Origin: Marinobacter litoralis
Lineage (GTDB): Bacteria; Pseudomonadota; Gammaproteobacteria; Pseudomonadales; Oleiphilaceae
Direction: 5' to 3'
Length of the DNA: 64,000 nt
NCBI RefSeq assembly: GCF_016427555.1
Contig: NZ_JAELVS010000006.1
Span: forward strand, 115,555-179,554
In this document: piece after piece, positions 27,665-38,176 of the stretch
Layout of the letters: each line of letters starts with the position of its first letter
Position numbering within the stretch: the stretch's first letter is position 1
Notes under the pieces: model-generated
Told to the model about the DNA's origin: nothing
The model's database searches: none
The model's input: the letters and a program-made list of their open reading frames with translations, nothing else
Position numbers and translations under genes: made by a program

Positions 27665-28285
27665 TTACTTAGAGTAAAGCTCGACGATGAGGTTCTCGTT
27701 GATGTCGGCAGGCAGTTCAGTACGCTCAGGTACTGACTTGTAAACGCCGGACATCTTGTTGGCGTCAACCTCTACCCAGCTCACCGGCGCGCGGCTGCTA
27801 GCCAGTTCCAGAGCGCCTTTAACGCGCAACTGGTTCTTGGCCTTCTCGCGCAGACTCACAACATCACCTGCTTTAACCTGATAAGACGGAATGTTTACCG
27901 GCTTATCGTTAACCAGGATCGCTTTGTGAGAAACGAGCTGACGGGACTCAGCACGGGTAGAACCAAAACCCATGCGATATACAACGTTATCCAGACGGCC
28001 TTCCAGAAGCTGCAGCAGGTTTTCACCCGTTGCACCCTTCCGACGGGCTGCCTCTTTGTAGTAACCACGGAACTGCTTCTCAAGCACACCGTAGATACGA
28101 CGAACTTTTTGCTTCTCACGAAGCTGCAAGCCGTACTCGGACAGACGACCGCGACGCGCGCCGTGCATACCCGGCGGAGTCTCGATGTTGCACTTGGAAT
28201 CGAGCGCGCGAACACCGCTCTTCAGAAAAAGATCTGTCCCTTCACGACGAGACAGCTTGCACTTCGGGCCTATATAACGAGCCAT
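27665..28285 (-). CDS. rpsD: 30S ribosomal protein S4
   Basis: A 206-residue primary assembly protein of the small subunit, the same length as in E. coli. The start is [20 protein letters not shown]. The S4 RNA-binding domain is at about 96-160 ([27 protein letters not shown]). Only one of the cysteines used by zinc-binding S4 versions is present, so this is the zinc-free type. In E. coli S4 represses the alpha operon by binding before rpsM; the sites here are not obvious. Confidence 0.98.
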   Translation of the reverse strand: MARYIGPKCKLSRREGTDLFLKSGVRALDSKCNIETPPGMHGARRGRLSEYGLQLREKQKVRRIYGVLEKQFRGYYKEAARRKGATGENLLQLLEGRLDNVVYRMGFGSTRAESRQLVSHKAILVNDKPVNIPSYQVKAGDVVSLREKAKNQLRVKGALELASSRAPVSWVEVDANKMSGVYKSVPERTELPADINENLIVELYSK

Positions 28286-28303
28286 ATTTCACTGTCTCCT
28301 GTG

Positions 28304-28693
28304 TTAGACGCGGCGCTTTTTGGGCGGACGACAACCGTTATGGGGAATCGGCGTCACATCAGTGATGTTAGTGATCTTGTAGCCACACCCGTTCAGGGCA
28401 CGAACTGCAGATTCACGTCCGGGCCCAGGACCCTTAACCTCTACGTCCAGGTTTTTAAGGCCGTATTCAGCAGCCGCATTACCGGCTCTTTCAGCTGCTA
28501 CCTGCGCAGCAAAAGGTGTGCTCTTACGTGAGCCGCGGAAACCGGAACCACCTGAAGTGGCCCAGGACAATACGTTGCCCTGACGGTCCGAAATGGTCAC
28601 GATGGTGTTATTGAAGGACGCGTGAATGTGCGCGACGCCATCAACAACCGTCTTTTTCACCTTTTTACGGGTACGTGTACCTGGCTTTGCCAT
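28304..28693 (-). CDS. rpsK: 30S ribosomal protein S11
   Basis: A 129-residue platform protein of the small subunit (129 in E. coli) that lines the mRNA exit region with S7 and S18. Signatures are [33 protein letters not shown] and the C-terminal [15 protein letters not shown]. The spacing to rpsM is 13 bases, so both are read from one message. Confidence 0.98.
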   Translation of the reverse strand: MAKPGTRTRKKVKKTVVDGVAHIHASFNNTIVTISDRQGNVLSWATSGGSGFRGSRKSTPFAAQVAAERAGNAAAEYGLKNLDVEVKGPGPGRESAVRALNGCGYKITNITDVTPIPHNGCRPPKKRRV

Positions 28694-28706
28694 GTTTGCC
28701 TACCTG

Positions 28707-29063
28707 TTACTTACGAATAGGTTTGCGTGGACCTTTACGGGTGCGGGCGTTGGTCTTGGTGCGCTGGCCGCGAACTGGAAGTCCGTGACGATGGCGCAGA
28801 CCACGGAAGCAACCGAGATCCTTCAAACGCTTAATGTTCATCTGTACTTCACGACGCAAATCGCCTTCGACGGTGAACTTGCCCACTTCAGTACGAAGTG
28901 CTTCAAGCTGCTCGTCGCTAAGGTCTTTGACCTTGACGTCCGGCTTAACGCCGGTTGCATCGCAAAGCTTCTGGGCTGTTGTCTTGCCGACACCAAAGAT
29001 GTATGTCAGTGAGATAACAGCATGTTTGTGATCGGGTATATTGACACCGGCTATACGTGCCAT
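28707..29063 (-). CDS. rpsM: 30S ribosomal protein S13
   Basis: A 118-residue head protein that contacts the P-site tRNA through its basic C-terminal tail and forms a bridge with L5. [15 protein letters not shown] is the family start, and [23 protein letters not shown] lies near the tail. I use the ATG at 29063; an open frame upstream adds 28 unrelated residues covering the leader. It is the first gene of the alpha operon and has a predicted promoter of its own just upstream. Confidence 0.98.
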   Translation of the reverse strand: MARIAGVNIPDHKHAVISLTYIFGVGKTTAQKLCDATGVKPDVKVKDLSDEQLEALRTEVGKFTVEGDLRREVQMNIKRLKDLGCFRGLRHRHGLPVRGQRTKTNARTRKGPRKPIRK

Positions 29064-29124
29064 CCAAATTACTCCGCGTTCAAAGCTTTGCTGTGTGAAT
29101 TTTCCGCCACAAAAAGGGCGCGAA

Positions 29125-29157
29125 ATAATAACGCTTGACTCAGGCATGAGTCAAGCG
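29125..29157 (-). promoter_or_regulatory. Sigma-70 promoter/palindrome before rpsM
   Basis: On the minus strand, TTGACT (29149-29154) and TATTAT (29125-29130) are separated by 18 bases and would start transcription about 55 bases before rpsM. The -35 hexamer lies inside a perfect 11-bp palindrome (CGCTTGACTCA, four-base loop, inverse copy; 29132-29157). The same hairpin followed by TTATTATTT could instead act as a partial terminator after rpmJ. Confidence 0.6.
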
Positions 29158-29203
29158 CCTTATTCCGAACCCCTTTTACAATGTCAGTTCTGATCCCGGA
29201 GGA

Positions 29204-29317
29204 TTAGCCCTGGCGCTGCTTGTGGCGAGGCTCCGAGCAGATGACTCGCACTGAGCCATTGCGTCGAATTACTTTGCAGTTACGGCAAATTTTCTTTACC
29301 GAAGCGCGTACTTTCAT
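29204..29317 (-). CDS. rpmJ: 50S ribosomal protein L36
   Basis: A 37-residue zinc-ribbon protein that closes the spc operon. It reads [14 protein letters not shown] and ends EPRHKQRQG. Cys11, Cys14, Cys27 and His32 form the zinc site, so this is the zinc-binding (C+) type. In family terms it helps fold 23S rRNA near the factor-binding side. It starts 31 bases after the secY stop. Confidence 0.97.
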   Translation of the reverse strand: MKVRASVKKICRNCKVIRRNGSVRVICSEPRHKQRQG

Positions 29318-29348
29318 TGTCGACTCCAGTTTTCAAGGGGAACGGCTA

Positions 29349-30671
29349 TCAGCCGTTCCGTCCATAGCCCTTGAGATTGGATTTCTTCATCAGCGATTCA
29401 TACTGATGAGACATCAGGTGCGACTGAACCTGAGCCATGAAATCCATCACCACGACTACAACAATCAGCAGTGAGGTACCACCAAGATAGAAAGGTACGT
29501 TACCTGCAACCATCAGGAACTGAGGGAACAGGGACACCGCCGCGATATACATAGCCCCGAACAACGTAAGACGAGTAAGAACACCATCGATGTACTTCGC
29601 CGTCTGCTCTCCCGGACGAATCCCCGGAATGAACGCGCCGGAACGCTTGAGGTTATCCGCAACTTCTTTAGGGTTGTACATCAGCGCTGTGTAGAAGAAG
29701 CAGAAGAAAACAACTGCTGCTGCGAACAGAATAATATACAAAGGTTGGCTCGGAGCCAATGCCTGCGAGATATCGCTCAACCATTCCATACCCTCACCTT
29801 GCCCGAACCACTGACCCAATGACGCCGGGAACAGTAGGATCGAAGAAGCAAAGATCGGCGGAATAACACCAGCCATATTGACCTTGAGAGGCAAATGACT
29901 GGACTGCTGTGCAAATACCTGACGTCCCTGCTGCCGTTTTGCGTAATTAATGGTCAGGCGGCGCTGGCCGCGTTCCATAAACACTACGAATCCGACTACA
30001 GCAACGGCAAGCACGCCAATACCGAGTACAACCAGCAGACTCATCTCTCCGTTACGTGCCTGCTCCAGGGTCTGACCTATAGCCCCCGGCAAGCCCGCGA
30101 CGATACCTGCAAAAATAAGCAGGGAGATACCGTTTCCGATACCACGCTCAGTGATCTGCTCACCAAGCCACATCATGAAGACGGCACCACAAACGAAAGA
30201 GACAACTGCCACAAAGTGGAAGCTGAAGCTATCGTTGAACGTAACACCTTGAGAGGCAAGCCCCACCGAAATACCAAAGCCCTGAACCAGGGCCAGGATA
30301 ACCGTACCATACCGAGTGTACTGACTGATCTTGCGGCGACCAGCCTCACCCTCTTTCTTCAGCTGCTCAAGCTGCGGACTAACCGCAGTCATGAGCTGCA
30401 TGATAATCGAGGCCGAAATGTACGGCATGATACCGAGTGCGAAAATACTCATGCGCTCAAGCGCACCACCGGAGAACATGTTAAACAGACTCAGGATTGT
30501 ACCCTGATTCTGATCAAACAATGCCGCCAAACGGTCTGGATTGATGCCCGGCACCGGAATATGAGCACCGATGCGGTACACCAACAACGCCAGAAAGACA
30601 AACCAGAGCCGCGAACGCAGCTCTGCAAATCCTTTTCCAGCGCCCGCAGGCAATGATGCTGTCTTGGCCAT
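29349..30671 (-). CDS. secY: Preprotein translocase subunit SecY
   Basis: A 440-residue channel subunit with ten membrane helices that, with SecE and SecG, passes unfolded proteins through the inner membrane. Seen are [16 protein letters not shown] in helix 1, the plug-side segment [21 protein letters not shown], the cytoplasmic loop [21 protein letters not shown], and [16 protein letters not shown] before helix 9. Length matches E. coli (443). It lies between rplO and rpmJ as usual in the spc operon; secE is in the same window near 56 kb. Confidence 0.98.
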   Translation of the reverse strand: MAKTASLPAGAGKGFAELRSRLWFVFLALLVYRIGAHIPVPGINPDRLAALFDQNQGTILSLFNMFSGGALERMSIFALGIMPYISASIIMQLMTAVSPQLEQLKKEGEAGRRKISQYTRYGTVILALVQGFGISVGLASQGVTFNDSFSFHFVAVVSFVCGAVFMMWLGEQITERGIGNGISLLIFAGIVAGLPGAIGQTLEQARNGEMSLLVVLGIGVLAVAVVGFVVFMERGQRRLTINYAKRQQGRQVFAQQSSHLPLKVNMAGVIPPIFASSILLFPASLGQWFGQGEGMEWLSDISQALAPSQPLYIILFAAAVVFFCFFYTALMYNPKEVADNLKRSGAFIPGIRPGEQTAKYIDGVLTRLTLFGAMYIAAVSLFPQFLMVAGNVPFYLGGTSLLIVVVVVMDFMAQVQSHLMSHQYESLMKKSNLKGYGRNG

Positions 30672-30688
30672 TTAGTCCTCGACTCGTC

Positions 30689-31123
30689 TTAGTCTTCGAC
30701 TTTCCCACCCGCGGCAACAATTGCCTCGCGTGCGCCTTTAGTGACACGTAGTCCTTTCACGGTTACCGCACGGTCCAGCTCACCAGATAGCATAACCTTC
30801 GCAACGCGAATTTCTTCACGAATGATGTCAGCTTTCTTCAGTGCAGCCAGATCGACTACGTCACCCTCTACCTTCGCCAGTTCGTTCAGGCGAATTTCAG
30901 CAACGTAACGCTGCTGACGGGAGGTGAAACCGAATTTTGGCAGACGACGGGCCAAAGGCTGCTGACCACCCTCAAAACCGGGGGCTACAGAGCCACCGGA
31001 ACGGGATTTCAGACCTTTATGACCGCGACCGCCCGTTTTACCGAGTCCGCTACCGATACCACGACCAACGCGCTTGGCGCTAGGACGTGAACCAGGTTCC
31101 GGAGCAAGTTCGTTCAGACGCAT
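30689..31123 (-). CDS. rplO: 50S ribosomal protein L15
   Basis: A 144-residue late-assembly protein of the large subunit with a long Gly/Arg/Lys-rich N-terminal extension reaching into 23S rRNA ([20 protein letters not shown]). The globular C-terminal half ends [18 protein letters not shown]. Length is identical to E. coli. The ATG at 31123 directly follows the rpmD stop codon (one base between them); five extra upstream residues in the open frame are not part of the family. Confidence 0.97.
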   Translation of the reverse strand: MRLNELAPEPGSRPSAKRVGRGIGSGLGKTGGRGHKGLKSRSGGSVAPGFEGGQQPLARRLPKFGFTSRQQRYVAEIRLNELAKVEGDVVDLAALKKADIIREEIRVAKVMLSGELDRAVTVKGLRVTKGAREAIVAAGGKVED

Positions 31124-31124
31124 C

Positions 31125-31313
31125 TTAGTTCTCCTCAACCTGCACCAGGTAATTAACCCGGTTGATCATACCGCGAATCGAAGGAGTATCTTCTACTTCA
31201 ACAGTGTGACCGATTTTACGAAGACCCAAGCCCTTAACACAAAGCTTGTGCTTAGGCTGGCAGCCGATTGGGCTGCGGGTCAGAGTTACTTTGATCGTTT
31301 TTGCGTTCGCCAT
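31125..31313 (-). CDS. rpmD: 50S ribosomal protein L30
   Basis: A 62-residue protein with the L30 ferredoxin-like fold: [28 protein letters not shown] and the C-terminal [10 protein letters not shown]. It is three residues longer than E. coli L30. The ATG at 31313 gives the family N-terminus (MANAKTIKV). It is tightly packed between rpsE (4-base gap) and rplO. Confidence 0.97.
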   Translation of the reverse strand: MANAKTIKVTLTRSPIGCQPKHKLCVKGLGLRKIGHTVEVEDTPSIRGMINRVNYLVQVEEN

Positions 31314-31317
31314 GACT

Positions 31318-31818
31318 TCAACCCAGGATTTCTTCGACGGATTTACCGCGCTTGGCTGCAACATCTTCAGGCGCATTCATTGCCTGCAGACCCTTAATGG
31401 TTGAACGTACAACGTTCACCGGGTTGGTAGAGCCGTAGCACTTGGATAGAACGTTTTGAACGCCCGCTACTTCAAGTACTGCACGCATCGCACCACCAGC
31501 AATAACACCGGTACCTTCAGAGGCCGGCATCATGAACACTTTAGAACCGCCGTGCTGAGCACGTACCGGGTACTGAAGCGTGTTGCCGTCTAGGGCGACG
31601 TCTACCATGTTTTTACGCGCGGCTTCCATAGCCTTCTGGATCGCGACCGGAACTTCACGGGCCTTACCACGACCAAAACCAACGCGCCCTTTACCATCAC
31701 CCACTACAGTCAGTGCAGTGAAGGCAAAGATACGGCCGCCTTTAACAACTTTAGCGACTCGATTGACCTGAACCAGCCTTTCCTGGAGCTCAGGCGCCTT
31801 CTGTTCGTTAACGCTCAT
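31318..31818 (-). CDS. rpsE: 30S ribosomal protein S5
   Basis: A 166-residue protein at the mRNA entry channel, with roles in unwinding mRNA and in accuracy. It has an N-terminal dsRNA-binding fold ([37 protein letters not shown]) and a C-terminal half with [14 protein letters not shown]. The start [10 protein letters not shown] at 31818 is chosen because GAGG lies at good spacing; a GTG nine bases earlier has none. It lies in the spc operon between rplR and rpmD. Confidence 0.97.
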   Translation of the reverse strand: MSVNEQKAPELQERLVQVNRVAKVVKGGRIFAFTALTVVGDGKGRVGFGRGKAREVPVAIQKAMEAARKNMVDVALDGNTLQYPVRAQHGGSKVFMMPASEGTGVIAGGAMRAVLEVAGVQNVLSKCYGSTNPVNVVRSTIKGLQAMNAPEDVAAKRGKSVEEILG

Positions 31819-31830
31819 CTTCTCCACCTC

Positions 31831-32178
31831 TTAGAATTGCAAGCCAGCTTCACGAGCACCGTCGGCCAAAGCCTGAATGCGACCGTGATAACGGTAACCT
31901 GAGCGGTCAAATGCGACCTTCTCAATGCCTGCCGCCTTAGCGCGCTCAGCAATCAGCTGACCGACTTTTTTAGCGGCGTCCACGTTACCGGTTGCACCCT
32001 GGCGCAGTTCCTTATCCAACGTGGAGGCAGTTGCCAGCACTTTGCTGCCATCTGCTGTAGTAACCTGGGCGTACATGTGACGCGGCGTGCGGTGAACGCA
32101 CAGACGGTCAGTACCCAGCTCACGAATCTTCATGCGCACTTTACGTGCGCGACGCAGTCTTTCGTTATTCGCGCTCAT
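31831..32178 (-). CDS. rplR: 50S ribosomal protein L18
   Basis: A 115-residue protein that binds 5S rRNA with L5 and L25 in the central protuberance. The basic N-terminus ([20 protein letters not shown]) and [34 protein letters not shown] are diagnostic. It is two residues shorter than E. coli L18, with no missing motif. The gene is packed between rplF (9-base gap) and rpsE. Confidence 0.97.
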   Translation of the reverse strand: MSANNERLRRARKVRMKIRELGTDRLCVHRTPRHMYAQVTTADGSKVLATASTLDKELRQGATGNVDAAKKVGQLIAERAKAAGIEKVAFDRSGYRYHGRIQALADGAREAGLQF

Positions 32179-32187
32179 AGTCCCGCC

Positions 32188-32721
32188 TTATTTCTTCTTG
32201 GCTTCTTTGCGTCTTACCTGCTCATCCGCATATCGAACACCCTTGCCCTTATAAGGCTCGGGCGGACGGAACGCGCGAATGTCTGCAGCGACCTGGCCAA
32301 CCTGTTGCTTGTCGATACCGCGAATAACAACTTCCGTATTAGACGGAGTTTCAGCGGTAACACCCTCGGGAAGCTCATATTCAACCGGGTGGGAAAAACC
32401 CAGTGTCAGATTGAGCTTTTTGCCTTGCGCCTGAGCACGGTAACCTACGCCTGCCAGTTGAAGCTTACGCTCCCAACCTGTAGACACGCCGTTAACCATA
32501 TTGTTAACCAACGCCCGAGTAGTACCAGCAAGAGCGCGGGACTTTTTAGCACCATCGCGAGCTGCAAAGCGAAGACGGCCGTCTTCCTGCTTAACCTCAA
32601 CCGCTTGGTGAATTGTGAGTTCAAGTGCTCCTTTGGAGCCCTTTACATTGATTTCCTGTCCGTTCAGCTTAACCTCAACACCGGAAGGCAGCACGACAGG
32701 ATTATTGGCAACCCTGGACAT
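32188..32721 (-). CDS. rplF: 50S ribosomal protein L6
   Basis: A 177-residue protein near the GTPase-associated centre, built from two repeated domains. The start [12 protein letters not shown] and the 23S-binding motif [24 protein letters not shown] at the C-terminus are clear. Length equals E. coli L6. Mutations here are known to affect gentamicin sensitivity in E. coli; nothing unusual is seen in this copy. Confidence 0.97.
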   Translation of the reverse strand: MSRVANNPVVLPSGVEVKLNGQEINVKGSKGALELTIHQAVEVKQEDGRLRFAARDGAKKSRALAGTTRALVNNMVNGVSTGWERKLQLAGVGYRAQAQGKKLNLTLGFSHPVEYELPEGVTAETPSNTEVVIRGIDKQQVGQVAADIRAFRPPEPYKGKGVRYADEQVRRKEAKKK

Positions 32722-32730
32722 GTGATTCTC

Positions 32731-33123
32731 CTAGAATACGGTGCAGATGACTTCGCCACCCACGCCAGCAGCTCGTGCGGCGCGGTCTGTCATAACGCCC
32801 TTGGACGTTGAGACAATCGCGACTCCCAGACCACCGGATACTTTCGGCAGTTCCCCAGCGCCCTTGTACTGGCGCAGACTCGGACGGCTAACCCGCTTGA
32901 TCTCTTCAATAACCGGCTTGCCACCGAAGTACTTAAGATTGATCGTTAGCTGGGGCTTCGCGTCAGCTGAAACGGAAAATTCTCCAACGTAACCTTCGTC
33001 CTTCAGGACCTGAGCCACGGAGATTTTCATTTTGGAAGACGGCATGACCACATCGGCCTTCTGTGCCATCTGAGCATTACGAATACGAGTAAACATATCC
33101 GCAAGCGTATCTTGCATACTCAT
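32731..33123 (-). CDS. rpsH: 30S ribosomal protein S8
   Basis: A 130-residue primary binding protein of 16S rRNA helix 21; in E. coli it also represses the spc operon by binding mRNA near rpl[19 protein letters not shown] starts the protein, and [20 protein letters not shown] with GGEVICTVF ends it. I use ATG 33123; a longer open frame of 19 extra residues is not conserved. Length equals E. coli S8. Confidence 0.97.
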   Translation of the reverse strand: MSMQDTLADMFTRIRNAQMAQKADVVMPSSKMKISVAQVLKDEGYVGEFSVSADAKPQLTINLKYFGGKPVIEEIKRVSRPSLRQYKGAGELPKVSGGLGVAIVSTSKGVMTDRAARAAGVGGEVICTVF

Positions 33124-33211
33124 TACAATGAGTCTCCTGATCTTTTTAGTTGTGCAGCGGCGCGCCGCACCGCTTACCAACGGGCTCCTGACCGAAGTCA
33201 GGATGCCTGTC

Positions 33212-33517
33212 TTACCAGCTAGCCTTGGTCAGCCCTGGAACGTCACCGCGCATGCCGTATTCACGGAGCTTAATCCGTGAAAGCTCGAACTTGCGCAGAA
33301 CGCCGTGAGGACGACCAGTCACCTGGCAACGATTCCGAAGACGTGAAGGGCTCGCATTGCGAGGCTGCTGCTGCAGCTTCATCTGCGCGTCCCAACGATC
33401 TTCGTCGCTGGTATTAGGGTTTTTAATAATTGCCTTGAGCTCAGCGCGCTTGGCTGCGTACTTCGCAACAGTCTGCTCACGCTTAAGCTCGCGGTTTTTC
33501 ATTGAAACCTTAGCCAT
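33212..33517 (-). CDS. rpsN: 30S ribosomal protein S14
   Basis: A 101-residue head protein of the small subunit, the long, zinc-free type: the CxxC pairs of the short form are absent and only one Cys is seen ([14 protein letters not shown]). The start [15 protein letters not shown] and the end [10 protein letters not shown] match the family. It lies between rplE (12 bases) and rpsH (88 bases). Confidence 0.97.
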   Translation of the reverse strand: MAKVSMKNRELKREQTVAKYAAKRAELKAIIKNPNTSDEDRWDAQMKLQQQPRNASPSRLRNRCQVTGRPHGVLRKFELSRIKLREYGMRGDVPGLTKASW

Positions 33518-33529
33518 GTCACTCGTTCC

Positions 33530-34069
33530 TTATTTCTTGAACGGAAAGCCGAAGGCTTTCAACAGTTCGCGACCTTCGTCGTCGGTACCGGCAGAGGTAG
33601 TGATGGTGATATCCAGCCCGCGGACCTTGTCGACTTTGTCGTACTCGATCTCAGGGAAGATGATCTGCTCACGTACACCCATGCTGTAGTTACCGCGACC
33701 GTCGAAGGATTTCGGATTGAGGCCACGGAAGTCACGAATGCGGGGAACCGCAATGTGAACCAGGCGATCAAAGAAATCCCACATACGCTCACCGCGCAGG
33801 GTCACTTTACAACCAATCGGCCAACCTTCACGGATTTTAAAGCCCGCTACAGATTTTCTTGCCTTGGTCACAACAACTTTTTGACCTGCCAGACGCTCAA
33901 GATCTGCGACGGCATTTTCAATCAGCTTTTTGTCACCAACAGCTTCACCGACACCCATGTTCAGGGTGATTTTTTCGATACGCGGAACCTGCATAACGTT
34001 CTTGTAGCCGAACTCTTTCTGCAGGGCGGGTACCACTTCCTTTGAATACTGCTCTTTCATGTTAAGCAT
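33530..34069 (-). CDS. rplE: 50S ribosomal protein L5
   Basis: A 179-residue 5S rRNA-binding protein that touches the P-site tRNA and S13. [17 protein letters not shown] begins it; [38 protein letters not shown] and [18 protein letters not shown] follow. The ATG at 34069 gives the E. coli length; a GTG 12 bases upstream is an alternative but sits closer to the rplX stop. Translation is probably coupled to rplX. Confidence 0.97.
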   Translation of the reverse strand: MLNMKEQYSKEVVPALQKEFGYKNVMQVPRIEKITLNMGVGEAVGDKKLIENAVADLERLAGQKVVVTKARKSVAGFKIREGWPIGCKVTLRGERMWDFFDRLVHIAVPRIRDFRGLNPKSFDGRGNYSMGVREQIIFPEIEYDKVDKVRGLDITITTSAGTDDEGRELLKAFGFPFKK

Positions 34070-34084
34070 CGTAACCACCACCGC

Positions 34085-34405
34085 TTACTGGTTATCGACA
34101 GGTTCTTTCGTGGACTTGAAGATCCGCACTTTAGTGCCGTCTTCCTTGATCTGGAAGCCAACACGATCGGCTTTGCCGGTCTGCGGATTAAAAATAGCCA
34201 CGTTGGAAGCCTGGATAGGCGCTTCTTTTTCGACGATACCACCTGGGGTGCCGAGCATCGGGTTAGGCTTCGTGTGCTTCTTGATCATGTTGATACCAGA
34301 AACAATCACGCGACCGTCGTCCTGAACCTTCAGGACTTTACCACGTTTCTCTTTGTCTTTCCCCGCGGTGACGATTACTTCGTCATCTCGTTTAATCTTT
34401 TTCAT
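34085..34405 (-). CDS. rplX: 50S ribosomal protein L24
   Basis: A 106-residue assembly initiator that binds the 5' domain of 23S rRNA and sits near the tunnel exit. The KOW motif is at the start ([21 protein letters not shown]), followed by [13 protein letters not shown] and the [18 protein letters not shown] strand. It is two residues longer than E. coli L24. It starts 17 bases after rplN. Confidence 0.97.
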   Translation of the reverse strand: MKKIKRDDEVIVTAGKDKEKRGKVLKVQDDGRVIVSGINMIKKHTKPNPMLGTPGGIVEKEAPIQASNVAIFNPQTGKADRVGFQIKEDGTKVRIFKSTKEPVDNQ

Positions 34406-34422
34406 AACCGGCCTCTGGTCCT

Positions 34423-34791
34423 TTAAAGTACTTCGGGTGCCAGTGAGATAATCTTCATGAACTTTTCGTTTCGCAGCTCACGAGTAACCGGTCCGAAGAT
34501 ACGGGTACCAATGGGCGCGTCCTGAGTGTTCAGAAGTACCGCCGCGTTACCGTCAAAACGGATCAAAGAACCGTCTGGACGACGCACACCCTTACGGGTA
34601 CGTACTACAACAGCCTTAAGGACCTGGCCTTTCTTCACCTTGCCGCGCGGGATGGCTTCCTTAACGGTCACCTTGATGATATCCCCAACGCTGGCATAAC
34701 GCCGGTGAGATCCGCCCAGGACCTTGATACACATAACTTGACGTGCACCGCTGTTATCCGCGACTTCAAGCATTGTTTGAGTCTGAATCAT
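34423..34791 (-). CDS. rplN: 50S ribosomal protein L14
   Basis: A 122-residue protein at the subunit interface, forming bridges with 16S rRNA and binding the silencing factor RsfS. It starts [21 protein letters not shown] and carries [27 protein letters not shown] and [13 protein letters not shown]. It is the first gene of the spc unit by E. coli naming, 18 bases after rpsQ. No separate promoter or terminator is seen, so S10 and spc genes may be read as one transcript. Confidence 0.97.
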   Translation of the reverse strand: MIQTQTMLEVADNSGARQVMCIKVLGGSHRRYASVGDIIKVTVKEAIPRGKVKKGQVLKAVVVRTRKGVRRPDGSLIRFDGNAAVLLNTQDAPIGTRIFGPVTRELRNEKFMKIISLAPEVL

Positions 34792-34809
34792 GGTTGTTCT
34801 CCGGGCGAA

Positions 34810-35076
34810 TTACACCTTGGAAGCGCGTTCGGTGACCTCAACCAGAGCCCAGCTCTTAGTCTTGGAGACCGGACGGGTTTCCTCGATGGTTACGGTGTCG
34901 CCGATGTTGCACTGATTGCTTTCATCGTGCGCATGGATCTTGGTTGAACGCTTCATGTACTTACCGTACAGAGGGTGTTTTACCTGACGCTCAACCAGGA
35001 CCACGATGGACTTGTCCATCTTGTTGCTCACGACCTTCCCGCTCAGAGTTCTGGCAGTTTGGGTAGCTTCGGTCAT
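34810..35076 (-). CDS. rpsQ: 30S ribosomal protein S17
   Basis: An 88-residue OB-fold protein that binds 16S rRNA early in assembly. [41 protein letters not shown] and [17 protein letters not shown] are diagnostic. The start at 35076 ([10 protein letters not shown]) nearly abuts the rpmC stop codon; seven extra residues upstream would lie inside rpmC. It is four residues longer than E. coli S17. Confidence 0.97.
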   Translation of the reverse strand: MTEATQTARTLSGKVVSNKMDKSIVVLVERQVKHPLYGKYMKRSTKIHAHDESNQCNIGDTVTIEETRPVSKTKSWALVEVTERASKV

Positions 35077-35077
35077 G

Positions 35078-35269
35078 TCACTGTCCTGCCTTTTCATTCA
35101 TTACCGTTTTAACGCGCGCAATGTCGCGTTTCACGTTGCCGAGGAGATGAGACTGATTCAGCTGACCTGTTGCTTTACGCATACGCAGGTTGAACTGCTC
35201 CTTCAGGAGGTTGATCAGCTCGCTGTTCAGCTCCTCAACGGACTTTTCACGCAGCTCTGTTGCTTTCAT
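35078..35269 (-). CDS. rpmC: 50S ribosomal protein L29
   Basis: A 63-residue helical hairpin at the tunnel exit, where it forms part of the docking site for trigger factor and SRP with L23. [18 protein letters not shown] and [17 protein letters not shown] are the two helices. The ATG at 35269 overlaps the rplP stop (TGATG), implying coupling; a GTG three bases earlier is possible. Confidence 0.97.
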   Translation of the reverse strand: MKATELREKSVEELNSELINLLKEQFNLRMRKATGQLNQSHLLGNVKRDIARVKTVMNEKAGQ

Positions 35270-35682
35270 CACATCACCGTCCTCGTTACAAAGGTGGTCT
35301 GTACAGGCAGTTTGGCCGCTGCCAATGTGAAGGCTTCCCGAGCCAAATCCTCGGATACACCTTCCATTTCGTAGAGCATGCGGCCTGGCTGAATTTCAGC
35401 CACCCAATACTCGACAGAACCCTTACCTTTACCCATTCGAACTTCGAGTGGCTTACCGGTGATCGGCTTATCCGGGAAAACCCGAATCCAGATCTTACCG
35501 CCCCTCTTGATCTTACGAGTCATGGTACGACGCGCTGCCTCAATCTGACGCGCAGTTATACGTCCACGGGTTGTCGCTTTCAATCCGTATTCACCGAAGC
35601 TCACCTTAGTAGCTCGCTGAGCAAGACCGGTGTTACGGCCTTTCATTACCTTGCGAAATTTGGTGCGTTTTGGTTGCAGCAT
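35269..35682 (-). CDS. rplP: 50S ribosomal protein L16
   Basis: A 137-residue protein beside the peptidyl transferase centre that organises the A-site tRNA architecture. [17 protein letters not shown] is the start. [32 protein letters not shown] contains the arginine hydroxylated by YcfD in E. coli. [20 protein letters not shown] follows. It is one residue longer than E. coli L16. It overlaps rpmC by one base. Confidence 0.97.
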   Translation of the reverse strand: MLQPKRTKFRKVMKGRNTGLAQRATKVSFGEYGLKATTRGRITARQIEAARRTMTRKIKRGGKIWIRVFPDKPITGKPLEVRMGKGKGSVEYWVAEIQPGRMLYEMEGVSEDLAREAFTLAAAKLPVQTTFVTRTVM

Positions 35683-35694
35683 AAGAGTGCCCCT

Positions 35695-36378
35695 TTACTT
35701 AGAACCTTTCTTCCCAGAGGCTTTCTTGTCAGCACGGACCTGTTCCATACCACCAAGAATCTCACCTTTGAAGATCCATACCTTCACGCCGATAACGCCG
35801 TAAGTGGTGTGCGCTTCATAGGTTGCGTAATCAATATCTGCACGCAGTGTGTGCAGAGGAACACGACCTTCGCGATACCACTCGGAACGTGCGATTTCAG
35901 CACCCCCAAGACGACCACCAACCTGAATCTTGATACCCTTGGCACCCTGACGCATGGCGTTTTGTACCGCACGCTTCATAGCGCGACGGAACATCACACG
36001 ACGCTCGAGCTGACCGGCAACGTTTTGCGCTACCAGGCGGGCATCCAGGTCCGGCTTGCGGACTTCTTCGATGTTGATGTGCACAGGCACACCCATCATG
36101 TCGCTAACTTCGCGACGCAGACGGTCAACATCTTCACCCTTCTTACCGATAACAATACCGGGACGGGCGGTATGGATCGTGATCCGGGCGTTCTGAGCAG
36201 GGCGCTCGATCACGATCTTGCTGACAGACGCCTTAACCAGACGCTTGTCGAGGAACTCGCGAACCTGAATATCATTCAACAGGTTTTTCGCGTAGTCCTT
36301 TTTGTCGGCGTACCAAACTGAGTTGTGCTCTTTAATCACACCCAGGCGTATGCCGGTCGGATTTACTTTATGACCCAT
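35695..36378 (-). CDS. rpsC: 30S ribosomal protein S3
   Basis: A 227-residue head protein that, with S4 and S5, forms the mRNA entry gate and helicase. It has a type II KH domain (about 40-110, with [22 protein letters not shown]) and a C-terminal domain with [30 protein letters not shown]. The basic tail [12 protein letters not shown] is shorter than in E. coli (233 residues). The gene lies 11 bases after rplV. Confidence 0.97.
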   Translation of the reverse strand: MGHKVNPTGIRLGVIKEHNSVWYADKKDYAKNLLNDIQVREFLDKRLVKASVSKIVIERPAQNARITIHTARPGIVIGKKGEDVDRLRREVSDMMGVPVHINIEEVRKPDLDARLVAQNVAGQLERRVMFRRAMKRAVQNAMRQGAKGIKIQVGGRLGGAEIARSEWYREGRVPLHTLRADIDYATYEAHTTYGVIGVKVWIFKGEILGGMEQVRADKKASGKKGSK

Positions 36379-36389
36379 CTGAGCATCTC

Positions 36390-36722
36390 CTACTTGTCGG
36401 CGACCTTGACGGTGATATGACAGGTGCGCTTCATAATACGGTCAGCGCGCCCCTTGGCTCGAGCTTTGATTCGCTTGAGCGTTGGGCCTTCATCCACCAT
36501 GACAGTGGAGACCCGCAGATCATCAACGTCCAGACCTTCGTTGTGCTCAGCGTTAGCGATGGCAGATTCAAGAGCTTTCTTGATCACGCCAGCCGCCTTC
36601 TTCGGGCTGAAAGTCAGAATATTCAGGGCGTCCTCAACAGCCTTGCCGCGTACTTGGTCAGCGACAAGACGCGCTTTCTGAGCTGAGAGGCGAGCGCCCT
36701 TATACTTGGCTGCTACTTCCAT
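36390..36722 (-). CDS. rplV: 50S ribosomal protein L22
   Basis: A 110-residue protein whose long beta hairpin (about 80-100, [17 protein letters not shown]) lines the peptide tunnel constriction, a known site of macrolide resistance. [27 protein letters not shown] is the family start, so I use ATG 36722; an open frame of 49 more residues runs back through rpsS out of frame. Length equals E. coli. Confidence 0.97.
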   Translation of the reverse strand: MEVAAKYKGARLSAQKARLVADQVRGKAVEDALNILTFSPKKAAGVIKKALESAIANAEHNEGLDVDDLRVSTVMVDEGPTLKRIKARAKGRADRIMKRTCHITVKVADK

Positions 36723-36738
36723 TTCTATTACCTCAGGA

Positions 36739-37014
36739 TCAGCGTTTAGCTTTCTTGTCGGCCGCATGACCACGATAAGTACGCGTTGCCGCGAACTCAC
36801 CCAGCTTATGTCCAACCATATCTTCGGTGACATAAACCGGCACGTGCTGCTTGCCGTTGTGGACTGCAATGGTCAGGCCTACCATCTCTGGGAAAATCGT
36901 CGACCGGCGGGACCAGGTTTTAATTGGACGCTTGTCGCTTTTTTCCAGAGCTGCCTCGACCTTCTTCAACAGATGCAGGTCTATAAAAGGACCTTTCTTT
37001 AAAGAACGTGGCAC
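36739..37014 (-). CDS. rpsS: 30S ribosomal protein S19
   Basis: A 91-residue head protein that pairs with S13 near the A site. [50 protein letters not shown] and the basic C-terminus ([12 protein letters not shown]) are typical. It is one residue shorter than E. coli S19. It lies between rplB (23 bases) and rplV (16 bases). Confidence 0.97.
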   Translation of the reverse strand: MPRSLKKGPFIDLHLLKKVEAALEKSDKRPIKTWSRRSTIFPEMVGLTIAVHNGKQHVPVYVTEDMVGHKLGEFAATRTYRGHAADKKAKR

Positions 37015-37037
37015 AGCAATTACCTCTATGTAGTCGT

Positions 37038-37865
37038 TTACTTGGCCGAACGACGACGTACTATCATCTTATCAGTACGTTTGTTCTTACGAGTCTTATG
37101 CCCTTTGGTCGGAACACCCCACGGAGTAACCGGGTGACGTCCACCAGAGGTACGCCCTTCACCACCACCATGCGGGTGGTCAACTGGGTTCATAGCAACA
37201 CCACGTACTGTTGGACGTTTACCGCGCCAACGTGATGCACCCGCTTTACCAAGCTGCTTCAGACTGTGCTCACTGTTGGATACTTCACCCAACGTGGCGC
37301 GACAATCTACAAGCACCTTACGCATTTCACCTGAACGCAGGCGGATAGTGGCGTAAGCCCCTTCCCTTGCAACCAGCTGTACGGATGCGCCCGCAGAGCG
37401 AGCCAGCTGAGCACCTTTGCCAGGCTTGAGTTCGACGCAGTGAATCACAGAACCAACCGGAATGTTCCGGAGCGGCAAAGTGGAACCCACCTTGATCGGC
37501 GCGTCGACGCCGGAGCGCACAGGATCGCCAGCCTTCATGCCTTTAGGAGCGATGATGTAACGACGCTCGCCATCGGCATACTTGACCAACGCAATGTGCG
37601 CTGAACGGTTAGGATCGTATTCCAGGCGTTCAATGACCGCCGGGATACCATCTTTAGTCCGCTTAAAATCGATTACACGGTAGTGCTGCTTGTGGCCACC
37701 ACCAATGTGACGACTGGTAATACGGCCATTGTTATTACGGCCACCAGTCCTACTCTGTGCTTCTACCAACGACTGGTATGGGCGCCCTTTGTGTAAATCC
37801 GGGTTGTAAAGCTTTACAACGTGACGGCGTCCGGCAGATGTTGGTTTGGTCTTGACGATCGGCAT
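37038..37865 (-). CDS. rplB: 50S ribosomal protein L2
   Basis: A 275-residue protein essential for subunit joining and peptidyl transferase activity. Seen are [14 protein letters not shown], the SH3-like fold, and the C-terminal [16 protein letters not shown], whose histidine (H229 in E. coli) lies close to the catalytic centre and is hydroxylated in some species. It is two residues longer than E. coli L2. It follows rplW by 17 bases. Confidence 0.98.
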   Translation of the reverse strand: MPIVKTKPTSAGRRHVVKLYNPDLHKGRPYQSLVEAQSRTGGRNNNGRITSRHIGGGHKQHYRVIDFKRTKDGIPAVIERLEYDPNRSAHIALVKYADGERRYIIAPKGMKAGDPVRSGVDAPIKVGSTLPLRNIPVGSVIHCVELKPGKGAQLARSAGASVQLVAREGAYATIRLRSGEMRKVLVDCRATLGEVSNSEHSLKQLGKAGASRWRGKRPTVRGVAMNPVDHPHGGGEGRTSGGRHPVTPWGVPTKGHKTRKNKRTDKMIVRRRSAK

Positions 37866-37882
37866 ATTACGACCCCTTTACC

Positions 37883-38176
37883 TTATTCCACATCCAGAAA
37901 ATCGATGTCCTGACCTTCTGCCAGCTTAACGTAAGCCTTACGAATGTCATTACGCTTGCCGAACCCGCGGATAGTGCGCTTAAGCTTACCCTTACGGTTC
38001 AGAACCTGAACACCTTCTACGGTGACGTTGAACAGCTGCTCAACGGCTTTCTTGATCTCGGGCTTGGTCGCATCAGGGGCAACACGAAAAACCACCTGGC
38101 CGTGCTCCGCTACGCGAGAAGCTTTCTCTGATACGAGTGGTCCAAGCAGGACCTTGTAAATACGTTCCTGATTCAT
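37883..38176 (-). CDS. rplW: 50S ribosomal protein L23
   Basis: A 97-residue tunnel-exit protein that docks trigger factor and SRP through an exposed glutamate. [46 protein letters not shown] and [20 protein letters not shown] are typical; the last contains the loop that lines the tunnel. Its ATG overlaps the rplD stop by 4 bases (ATGA), so the two are coupled. Confidence 0.97.
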   Translation of the reverse strand: MNQERIYKVLLGPLVSEKASRVAEHGQVVFRVAPDATKPEIKKAVEQLFNVTVEGVQVLNRKGKLKRTIRGFGKRNDIRKAYVKLAEGQDIDFLDVE

